Source: Otatea glauca
Taxonomy: Eukaryota; Streptophyta; Magnoliopsida; Poales; Poaceae
Length of the DNA stretch: 64,000 bases
Reading direction: 5' to 3'
NCBI GenBank assembly: GCA_036346275.1
Contig: CM070723.1
Coordinates: 52,220,743 to 52,284,742, forward strand
The notes under the pieces were generated by a model. It had not been told where the DNA came from. It saw only the letters and a program-made list of their open reading frames with translations, and made no database searches. The position numbers and the translations under genes are program-made. Below, piece by piece: positions 11,462-21,036 of this stretch (the stretch's first letter is position 1; each line of letters starts with the position of its first letter).

Positions 11462-11939
11462 AACACGAGGATTATTTTGTTGGTTATTACTAGCTCCAGT
11501 TCCTCTGTTTCAGAAGGGATTGGTTGGACTGTGACGGAAAATAAGATGATAATGGCTTCGACCTCTTCATCATGTATTTAGCAATTAGCAACGTCACATG
11601 AATGATTATGGTTATACACTCCTGTATGCAAATATTAGCAAGTAACTAAGTAAGCAACCATGTAACAAATGTTCATCACAACTAGAAAATCACTATTGAA
11701 CTGATTCTTAGCATCGATTGCATCACAATTCATAGCATAGCATGATCAAAATATTAAAAACAGGATTACTCATTCAACATTACTCATTCAGCAATCACCA
11801 AACATTCAGATATTCACTCATTACTCATTCAAACATTCAGTCATTCTCATTTCTCAATTCACACAGACACAGCCACACTTCATCAGTTCATCTGTTTATC
11901 ACTCACCAGAGATAGCAGAGTCAGCAGGTAGAGCCACTG

Positions 11940-12560
11940 GGTCGACCGGTCAAGCGGCGTGGCGGCCGGCGGCGCGGGGCATTGGGGCGGCGGCGGCGCG
12001 GACGAGCATGAAGCAAGCAGCAGCCAGCTCAAGAGCGGAGCACCGAGGCGCAGAGTAGAAGGGGACGACGAGCAAAGAGCGACGAGAGAGGAGCGGCGGC
12101 GGCGGAGCGGGGGTGGTCGCTGGTCGCCGGTCGGTGTCGGAGACTCGAGGGCGGCGAGCGGCGGCGGGCGGCGGCGGCGCGGCGAGATCAAGTCGGAGCG
12201 CTAAGCGGGGCGGAGGAGGAGCAGCTCTCGCTGGTCGGTGTCGTGTGCCAATGCCTAAGCGCAAGGCGGCGGCGGCGCCGAAAGACGGGCGCGATGGCGG
12301 CCGCGAGATCGGTTATGAGCGGCCGAGCGGGGCGGAGGAGGAGCAAAGACGCGTGGTCTCCGGTGTCGGTGTCGCGGCGGCCCGCGGCGGCGGCGGGCGG
12401 GCGGCGGCGGCAGCGGCGGCGCCGGCGGGGCGGCGGCGGGCGCGCTGCGCCTCTGCGGAGCGGCGGCGTGAGCACCCGAGTCGCGAGTGCACGGTGGGCG
12501 TCGCGGCTTGCGTGCCCTAGGCGCGAAGCGCGATCGGCGGGCCGTGGCGCCTCGGGCCCA
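11940..12560. other. Very GC-rich leader of the Tip100-like element
   Basis: About 600 bp dominated by CGG/GCC runs, lying between the transposase start (minus strand) and the right end of the transposon. Long readings are open in all frames simply because the composition lacks A and T, so none is called as a gene. It is probably the promoter and 5' leader of the transposase. Confidence 0.5.
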
Positions 12561-12655
12561 AAATGAACAGTACTAAATTTTTGCACTGTTACATGGGCCA
12601 GGCCTCGGGCCCGGGCCCCACTGGCCCGAGGCCCAGCTCCGCCCCTGTAGATGTT

Positions 12656-13169
12656 GATTGGTTGATTGCTCGTTGTTGATGTGCATTAGGCACAGTTGAA
12701 TACTTGAATTGAATTGCTTAATGTTTCCTGATACTAATGCTCTTGCCTCTGATTCATTATTATTGCTCTGTTTTTCTTCCTCTCTAGTCTCTACTTGTTT
12801 TCTTGCTGATGTCGTCTTATCATATCCTAGTTCTTACATATGTTCTCTGTTACGATGTTATTCAGGTAACGCAATGGCAAATGAAAGTGAGCTTGTTGCT
12901 CCTGGGTAGATTGTTGTTGGATGTACCATTTTCATGATTGCTCTGGGCAGTGGCGCAATGAGGAGGGGAGCTGCCGAGCCGGGCCTGTGGCGGCGGGCGC
13001 TAGTGGGCGGCCGTCGACCAAGCAACAACGCGAGAGGCATGGGCGACGTGGCCATGGTAGCGAAGCGACAAGCTGGGGGCCGGGGCGTTCCGGCGACCGC
13101 AGGAGGAGGATTGCATCTAGAGTTCTAGACTCTGAAGGATGACGACTAGCAGAGGAGATGATGTATATA
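12656..13169 (+). other. Intron-exon-like remnant, no confident gene
   Basis: After the transposon the plus strand is T-rich and intron-like up to ATGTTATTCAG|GTAACGC at 12866, followed by a short open stretch from ATG 12871 (MANESELVAPG) that stops at 12909. This may be the second exon of the leader that starts near 6480 and was split by the copia and Tip100-like insertions. A GC-rich patch at 12950-13130 has no recognisable protein. Confidence 0.25.
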
Positions 13170-13395
13170 TCTATACCCTTTTATAATGCATCTAAGCAAT
13201 TTTTTCTACGTCCACCCTAAATAATACACCTCATTAGAGATGACTCAATGTTCGTGCACCCAGCAAAACGTCCTCAGAAATTTGCATTCATCAAAATGAA
13301 CGTCTCAGATCTTTCCTCAGTTTTACTCACCCACATCCGATGGCCATTATTTAGTGTGTCTAATCATCCCTGTGACTCACAACAGACCTCCCCCA

Positions 13396-13592
13396 CCTAC
13401 ATATTTGGAAGGAGAGCGAATCAAACAAGGAAATAAATAAGGAGGATCCGCATGCAAGGAAACCAGACTTGAATTTTTTACTGGCCAAAATTGTACGTAA
13501 TACATATTTGGAAGGAGGGTGAATCAAACAAGAAAATAAACAGGGAGGATCCACATGCAAGGAAACAAGACTTGAATTTTTTATTGTCCTCG
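13396..13592. repeat. Two-copy direct repeat of about 95 bp
   Basis: The block from TACATATTTGGAAGGAG to ACTTGAATTTTTTA occurs at 13396-13487 and again at 13500-13592 with a few substitutions (GAGCGAATC versus GGGTGAATC). It is inside the Helitron candidate. Confidence 0.7.
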
Positions 13593-13714
13593 TATTGTGA
13601 TCGTATTTTTTTCCGAATATGACCCTTCTCGAGACTTTTTTATGGATCTAGCCCCATAGAGCCTAATTTCAGCGCACGGAGAGCATTGAATTTTTGTTTT
13701 TATTTCTTATCTAA

Positions 13715-13859
13715 GGAACCAACGGTGCATGAGTCTTTGCTTAATTTTTTCAATTTTTCTCATGGAACCAAATGACCGCGAGCATTGTTTAATTTTATCT
13801 TTTTTCCTTGCGGATCCAAATGGTCGGCGAGCGTAGTTTATTTTTCCATATTTTTCCGA
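13715..13859. repeat. Three-unit tandem repeat, 48-49 bp period
   Basis: Units start GGAACCAACGGTGC (13715), GGAACCAAATGACC (13764) and GGATCCAAATGGTC (13812). Each continues with a GAG/GCG block and then a T-rich tail (TTTAATTTT..). Lengths are 49, 48 and 48 bp. The units are diverged, so the array is old. Confidence 0.6.
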
Positions 13860-14491
13860 AATCATCCCTGTGGCCCACAACAGACCTTCTTTCACCTCCA
13901 GCATCAACAAGGAAAAGAAAACAAACGTCTTGAAATCAAGGAAAATGAAACAAACGTCCTGGAAAAGGAAAGGACCACACATTACGTGCTGGGAAAAAGA
14001 AACCGAGAGATGGGGCAGCGCGGCCGCGAGAATGCAGGTCTGCAATGGCTCCACGGTCGTCATCGGTGGCTTTGCCGACGTGGCGAGGTTGCTGGTCAAC
14101 GACCTCGCGGCCGCCGTGCCTCGGCAAATTTATAATTTATATTTTTTTGAAAATAATTTTATTAAGTACAAAATAATCGAAAGTTTTTTTAGAATTTTTC
14201 TAGAATTTTTTAACCTAATGTGCTGTCTTTTCAAAAATCCTTCTATATTTAAAAAAAATGAAGGCAACTCACCTGTAGCTTCTTCTAGTCGCAGCCTGCA
14301 CTGAGAGAAGCTTCTTCTCTCCTCCCTCCATTAAAGCAAAAAGAAGCTCCAAAGCTCCATCAATCCCGCACCAAATCTCCTCTTTCCATCTATGGTGTTA
14401 ATTCCCTAAATTTCGTGCTCTATTACCAAAATTTCCTCCCAATCTGATTTGATCCCAAATTATAGTTTCCATAAATATGCTTGTTTCGGGC

Positions 14492-14498
14492 TATAAAA
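14492..14498 (+). promoter_or_regulatory. TATA-like box within Helitron candidate
   Basis: TATAAAA lies in GGGCTATAAAAGCC and is followed by a C-rich leader (CTCTCCTCCACC) and a GGAGGTAACC splice-donor-like site near 14573. It looks like the promoter and first exon of a captured gene, but no protein could be named. Confidence 0.3.
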
Positions 14499-14987
14499 GC
14501 CGGCGAGCTCTCCTCCACCCCATCGCATTGCGTAAATCCCCAAGTGCTCCTCTTGTAAAGATCGCGGATTTTGGAGGTAACCAAGCCATCATCGTCATCT
14601 TTCCCGCAAATTCACCGCAATCGTGACTCCTCCCAGCAGCGTCGGTGCGGCGATCTCGCCGCACTGAGTCTTGACCCATGCGACCGCCGCCACCCCGGCC
14701 TTCCCTCCCCTTGCGCTGGTTAAGCCCAGAGAGCACGTGTGCTCTCTGGAAGCTACAAAAAAAATAATCTAAAATCGCACAATTCTTTTTCTTTCTCTTT
14801 CTTGATTTAAAATCTTTTGGGAGCCCGTTTTGCCATTCGACCTCCATTTAGTTCCGTTTTCTTTCTAAATTCATTTAAAATTCTAAATTTCTCTTTTATT
14901 ATTAAGTGTTGTATTCATACTTATCTTCTCATTTAATTGATAAGCGGGTGTACTGCCGTCGTAGCGTTAGCACAGGCACTATACTAG

Positions 14988-16344
14988 TAATATATTGTTT
15001 CTTTTAGAATGAATTGTCTCGTGATTCAAGCTAGCTAGCATTTTTGTGGTATATTTGTTTTATTTTGAATGTTCATAACCATTTACAATTTACTATTGTA
15101 TCACAAATTTTGATATACAGATTGCTTTGCATACGTATTCATGTGTTTTTTGAATGCCTCTCCATTTGTGAGGTACTATTATTGTATTTTTGGTTTCTTG
15201 TTATGCTTCTCTTTTATTCATGTAAGAATTTTAATTACACAAGACTACATTTGCTATGTTTGCCTTACTTTAGCTTAATCCTTAGAGCCCACCCTTTATT
15301 TTCATTCTATCTTCGCCACTGATCTCACTTGTATATATTTAACCTTAATAAACGATACCATTGTACTTCCATAGATAAAACAAAATGCTCCACGTATTAC
15401 TTCTCGATGATATCATTTTGCACAATCCGTTTGAATCATCGTGTTCCTTACAATGTGATCTTCAAAACTAGACCTCACTTGCATATATTTGAACTTAGTA
15501 AATGATATCATTATGCATATGTTCAACAGATAAAACAAAATGTTCCATGCATTACTTCGCAATGTTCTGTTAGTTCATGAGCTATGTTCCAACATGTATC
15601 TTTTAAATTGAGTAAGAGGAATGAATAGTTGGGTGTTGAATGTTTTGGTAGGTAAAATAAAATATTCTAGGCATTTGATTTTGATGTTGCAATAGTTCAT
15701 CAACAATGTTCCGTGCATTAAGTTCTAAGGGAGAATAGGCGAATGTTCCATTCGTTTGGTTTCAATGTTCCAACAGTTCACTGATGACGTTCCAAAAATT
15801 CATTGACAATGTTCCAGTGACAAGGCAAATGTAAACACCGTCAACCTATAAGCAGAATAAATCAAAATTATTAGTGGAACATTAGACATAATCTTAAACA
15901 AAAGCGGCATCAAAATATATACCAGTGGTCTTGTTTTAAAGATCTCGTAATAATAAACACGATGGTTCAAATGAATTGCGAATCGGATACTCAGTTTAAA
16001 AGCTATAGCCTTTTAAATTTTCGAATTCGCCTTTGAGGATGCTGACGTCAGCAGTTTTTGGCGCGTGGGCCGTGGGCTGAGACGGTGTGAGGCGCATTGC
16101 TATTTACCTCGCGCGCGTCATATAGGAATAAAATAAAAGTAAAAAAATGTGTTGCTAACTTCACCTCGATATGCTACAGGTAGGCACATACATCGGAAAT
16201 GTGCATATTTCTGAAACTACCCTACTACAAACGAACCACACAGACCAAGCCAAAGAAAATGCCACTGGTGAGCTCATTCGTGGAAGAAACACCAGAAGTC
16301 GAAAGGCTCAGAGCTGTACAAAAGTAATTAAGTCCGTCCTCTGA
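14988..16344. other. Intergenic with diverged tandem duplication
   Basis: No gene supported. A block of about 95 bp (GA.CTCACTTG.ATATATTT..AAC, then ..GATAAAACAAAATG) starts at 15321 and recurs at 15471, a 150-bp period. Near 16040 is GGATGCTGACGTCAGCAG, containing a TGACGTCA palindrome. The last 150 bp would be the 3' UTR and downstream region of the helicase gene. Confidence 0.4.
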
Positions 16345-19300
16345 TCAGTTGGAATCCTTGAAGCTGCCTGATTTGCCGAAATCTGAGGAGCCAAAACCAT
16401 TAGAACGTTTGCTGTAACGCGAAGAGCCTGAATCATCAAAGCTCCTGGAGCGCCGAAAGTCGGGGTTACCACCTCTGCTGAAATGGCCTTCTCCAAAGTC
16501 GCCAAATCCATCCGACCGATTGAAACTAGACCTCCCAAAGCCATTAGAGGGTCGAGAAGGTCGTCTAAAATCTTCAAACCCACTGGAATATCTTGAACCA
16601 GCGTCACGGGATCCACCAGCACGATCACGGGAACCACCGAAGCCATCAAAATCACCAAAGCCACGGGAAGGGCGTTCTCCGAAGCCACCATATAATTCGC
16701 GGCCAAAAGAAGACCCACCGGTTTTTCTTTTTCCAACCGAATTAGAGCGAGTATCTCTCATAACATTAAACATGTCTGCGGCCTCGTCTGCAACTGTAAT
16801 CTTTGGAAGCTACATATAGTAAACACAAATCAGCAAATGAGTTTTCATATTTCACCTCAGCTACAGAATGACTTTATTAGTGTTCAATATGCACCATTCC
16901 TAAAGTACTTTACCTCTGTGAACCGGCAACCAATATCTTGTTCAATGACCCTTACAGCTCTAGTTTGCTCATATGTGTACATTAAAATTGCACTGCCTTT
17001 CTTCCCTGCTCGTGCAGTTCGCCCAGATCTGTGAACAAATAACTCCGAGGTGTTCGGGATTTCGAAATGTACCACCTGAATGGATAGGAGGCATATTATT
17101 TTTCAGTTAAGCTACTATGTACATCAAACTGCTAGAGCAATCATATTTTCAGGGCATTGAAAGGTTCTTTTGATGATCATATCCATAAAAAACAACTCAA
17201 GCTACTTACTAGATCAACATTGGGTATGTCTAGTCCACGGGCTGCAACATCAGTTGCTACAAGGATGTTAAAGCGACCATCTCGAAATCCTGCTAGTGTC
17301 CTTTCTCTCTGATTTTGTGAAATATCTCCATGCAGCGCCTGACATGCATAACTCCTGCCCATGGCATATGCCAATCTATCTGCTTCTCGTTTAGTTTGAG
17401 TAAACACAATGCATTTCCCACCATTAGCATGCTCCTGAGGAAGTGAAAGGAAAAAAAAAGTGATTAAGTAGAGTTGTTGACAATACAAACCCTAAAACAC
17501 ATCATGCAGTCAGGAGAATGCTTACTTTAATCAATGGACCAAGAATTGATGGCTTCCCATAATTCTCGGAGGCAATTGAATACAAAGAGATTCCTTCAGG
17601 TAATTTCTGGTCTGAGTCACCAACCTGAGAAGAAAAGTAAATGTCAAAGAATTCTCCTAAGACTCGTATGCTCTACTGACAAAAAAAATTCAGGGAAAGT
17701 TCAAGTTTTACTTCGATATTCACTTCAAGAAATGTTTGTAATCCTTTTTCTCAAAAAAGAAATGTTTCTAATCCTGGTAGGACAGTGCACTTAGCACTTC
17801 ATACATACATATGAATTTTGCTTTCTGATTTACTCCTATCCAGGATCAAGATCTCTCCAATTCACCATTGTACATTGCAACCAACCAAGCAACTAGTCAC
17901 CACTCAACACACTCTCCTGCACTCTACCTCTATTCTACCCTCATTCATCTACCCATATTTAGTTTCATGCTTCACAGTTTATACAAATGCATTTGCATAT
18001 ATCCATGACAAGGCCCTTAGGAAACTATACTAACGAAATAAGACAAAACATAGAATAATGAGCTATGACATGCACTTTTCAATTAATGATTCATTGTACA
18101 CTTGTATATAAACTAGAAAGGGATGCATGATAAAAAAGTGATACAAAAAGTCGCTGGGCAAATAACACAAAAGGTCACTCACAAGATCAATTATGAGTGG
18201 ATCTTTTAAGTACTTGTTCGTAATTTTTCTGATCCAACTAGGCATTGTTGCAGAGAACAGCATACTTTGACGATTTTGTGGCAACTTCTCCATGATCACC
18301 TCAACATCTTCATCAAAACCCACAGCCAGCATCTGATCGGCTTCATCTAGGACCACAAATTGGATCTCTGAAAGGTTTAAAACACCTCTTCTCAAAAGAT
18401 CAATAACTCGACCGGGAGTTCCAACCACAACGTCAACACCATAATTAAGAATTTTCATTTGCTGACTGATGGGAACACCTCCATAGACACAAAGTGTGTC
18501 CAAGGGAGCAGATTCTCTGAATTCCTTCTCAACCTGTCGGGCGAGTTCTCTAGTAGGTGCCAAAATAATGGCTAGAGGATTCCTACCATGTCTGCATGCA
18601 CCACACTATGTAATTATTACAATAAATTCTATATGTCTGGCAGATAAATGAGAAGAATTCCAAATGAGAAAGAGAAACCAACCCATTCTTCTCATTGTAG
18701 CTAAGAATCCTGTCCATGATAGGAATGCCAAAAGCCAAGGTTTTCCCAGTTCCAGTTCGAGCACGGCCAATCATGTCCTTTCCTTGCATTGCTGGCTCAA
18801 GAACAGCCCTCTGGACAGAGACATAAGGTAAAACCAACACTATAACAAACGAAAAAATAGGCTAGCAAAGTAGCATCAAGCAAATCATATCGCAAATCCA
18901 ACAGAATTACAGAAAAAGCATCTTCTCAACTGAGATGACACAAACAAATAGGTACAGACGTATAGCTTTTCTTATTCTAATCTTGCACATTACTTAGTAA
19001 ATGCATGCGTGATCTTTCGCAAATTTACTGTACACAGGTAAAAAACATTAATTTCTTGTAAAGATGGTCCATATGTTCCTTTGTCAAATAACAAGAATTC
19101 TTAAGATCAACTCTCTAGTCCAGATCAGTTAGCAATTGTCATCAGGCTAGCCAGCATTTGGCTGTTTGTAGTGGTATCCTACAGTAACTGGTCGATTACC
19201 AGATGTAATACGAGGCCACATTGCTGGCTGGTCCAGAAATTGAGGAGAGCAGGGAAAAGAGCAAGCTTTCTCTACATGGTAGTTACAATCAATTTTGGTA

Positions 19301-20317
19301 TAGAGTACTATTTCCTTTTTCACAATATATATATGGATGTCTTTCTCTGCAGGGACTTAGATATGAATTCAATAAGTCACCAAGTAATCATATAGAATTG
19401 TTCCCTGGCTGCTGCATTAGTTAGACACCATGGCCAGATTCCAGTGGCACTTGAGGACTTCAGCGATTCATAATTTTTTTTTTCATTTAATATATTGTGA
19501 AGCTACATGTCTAAATGAAAGAACTTAACTCAGTCAGAATCGATAGGACCTTGTTCATAGCCCTTGCTAAATGGCACAACAAGACTCCATTCACTGATTT
19601 TAACTCGATATGTTTAAGCGACGTTGTAGTGATTTCAATCCTAACTGTCGCTAACGTAAAACTAAACCTCCCTTTCCATATTTGCAAACAATTCAGTAGG
19701 ACGTCAAATACAGTACCAGCAGCTCAGTGTACATCATACAACTAACACAACCAGTTTCCTCGTTTCCATGACAAAATTATATGGAATTCAACTAAAACTA
19801 ACAATTCGGTATATCATGATTGGCAGGATCCTACAGTTGTAGAGATTGGGAGGCTAAAGACGCGAGCTTCTCATCTGCCACGAGCATTTCCTCGAACAAA
19901 TTCTACCCGTTCCAATCAAAACCAGCCCAAATCAAGCAAGCCCTATGGACCTGCAGCTTCCAATTAGTATGCAGCAAGCACTACCTGGATGGGGAAAAGC
20001 CTGGTGATGCCCCGCGCGGCGAGCCTCTCCACGATCCGCCCCGAGATCCCCAGCCTCGCGATCTCCAGCCCGTCCTCCCCCACGGCCACGCCGGCCTCCG
20101 CGCCGGCCCACGACGTCGGGGTGGCCCTGAACCCCAGGGGGCTCGCTGAGGCGTGGAACGCTCGCCTCAGCGGTCCCGGCGGCGCGGAGGCCAGGCATGG
20201 GCCGGGAGGGCTCGCCGGCTGCGAGTGCGAGAGGAGCGCAGCGAGGAGTGCCCTCCGCGGCCCCGCCAGCGACGAGGACGCGGAGGCAGAGAGAGCGCGG
20301 CGGAGCAGCGAGATCAT
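16345..20317 (-). CDS. RH53: DEAD-box ATP-dependent RNA helicase 53-like, mitochondrial
   Basis: Seven coding exons with GT-AG borders: 20317-19985, 18810-18683, 18591-18183, 17624-17526, 17434-17210, 17075-16914, 16809-16345. The phases join to 606 aa. Residues 1 to about 60 are rich in Ala, Ser and Arg with few acidic residues, a likely mitochondrial presequence. Core motifs: Q motif (RLFPIQ, about 106-111), I ARTGTGKT (128-135), Ia PTRELA, Ib TPGR, II DEAD (236-239), III SAT (267-269), IV CIVFTQT (331-337), V ATDVAARGLD, VI HRSGRTARAG (from 413). The tail is rich in Gly, Arg, Ser and Phe (GFGDF, SNGFG). Arabidopsis relatives PMH1/RH9 and PMH2/RH53 act in mitochondrial group II intron splicing and RNA folding. 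All motifs are intact. RH53 versus RH9 cannot be separated by eye. First intron is 1.17 kb. Confidence 0.93.
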
Positions 20318-21028
20318 GGCGACGGCTGAGAAAAGCTCGCGGTTGTGGGGTGGTCAAGCTAAAATCTCGGGGCTCGGGACGGGACCGAGGAAGCCGACGA
20401 TATTTTTTTCTTGTCTGGGCCTCTGGGGTCGTAAAGTGGGCAGGCCTGGGCCGGGCCGGGCCGGGCTGGACATTGAGCTACTGCTGAACGGTAAACAGTT
20501 CAGGCCCGTTTGCAACCCAAAAATTTCTCTTGATTCAAATTTTGCAGGAATTTCGCAAATGCCTTCGATGCCCGCATTTGAAAGGGAGCCTAAATGTTTT
20601 TGAATAGGTATGACTATGTACAATTTTTGAAAGATGCATAAATATTAAAGCATGAATGAAAGTGGACAGTGGTTACTTATCTCTTTGTTTACTTTAAAAC
20701 TTATACAACTTACGCGAAAAAGACTGAAAGTGATGATGATAGAAGCACTTCTCAGTCAGCTGCAAATCTGCTCTGTACGACGAAGAGTTGCAAGATGCAG
20801 CAGCCAGCAGGTACGTATCACGTAGGTATGTATTAGTACTTGCTCCATTGGATCTCCCGTCACATAAAGCTACGGGCAGATATGCAAGAGAACAGAACAC
20901 ACAAGAATCTCAATTTCTCGTAACCAAATGGCAAGCAGCCAAACTGTCCTCATGCACATGTGTTGGCAAGTTTTACTGCCCAAGCACGGATGTTTCACGT
21001 TGGATTGGACACATTCTTCAGTACTTGC
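20318..21028. other. Upstream region of the RH53 gene
   Basis: Contains the probable promoter and 5' UTR of the helicase (minus strand), including a GGGCC/GGCC-rich stretch near 20448-20470, then a fold-back MITE-like repeat at 20600-20765. No coding region is supported to the Ds-like insertion at 21037. Confidence 0.4.
20600..20765. repeat. Fold-back MITE-like repeat, copy 2
   Basis: Shares GTGGTTACTTATCTCTTTG..TTTACTTTAA..TTATACAACTTA and the AAGCATGAATGAAAG block with the repeats at 5940-6110 and 36059-36172. More diverged than the other two. Confidence 0.4.
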
Positions 21029-21036
21029 TTTGTAGT

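Larger units (their letters stand above)
8741..12647 (-). mobile_element. Tip100-like hAT transposon, 3.9 kb, with decayed transposase
   Basis: Left terminus CAGTGGCGGAGCCAGG and right terminus CCCAGCTCCGCCCCTG are inverted repeats of the Tip100 type. The 8-bp duplication TAGATGTT is perfect (8733-8740 and 12648-12655). Both subterminal regions carry CCTCGGGCC motifs. The minus strand encodes a hAT transposase from about 11461 to 9000, preceded by a very GC-rich leader (11940-12560). The element is structurally complete, so it could still be moved in trans, but its own transposase is broken. Confidence 0.9.
13170..14987 (+). mobile_element. Candidate non-autonomous Helitron
   Basis: The left end TCTATACCCTTTTATAATGC follows an A (13169), and the right end is CTAG (14984-14987) followed by T (14988), matching Helitron rules: 5' TC, 3' CTRR, insertion between A and T, no target duplication. 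Just upstream of CTAG lies GCCGTCGTAGCGTTAGCACA, a diverged form of the hairpin-like ...CAACGCACGGGC... sequence common at grass Helitron ends. The inside holds tandem repeats, a short coding-like stretch near 14034 and a promoter-like region near 14492. No Rep/helicase is present. Confidence 0.45.

Noticed and set aside
11950..12590. Several overlapping long open readings rich in Ala, Arg and Gly on both strands
   Set aside because: They come from CGG/GCC-rich DNA with few stops in any frame, lie in the leader of the Tip100-like element and match no family.
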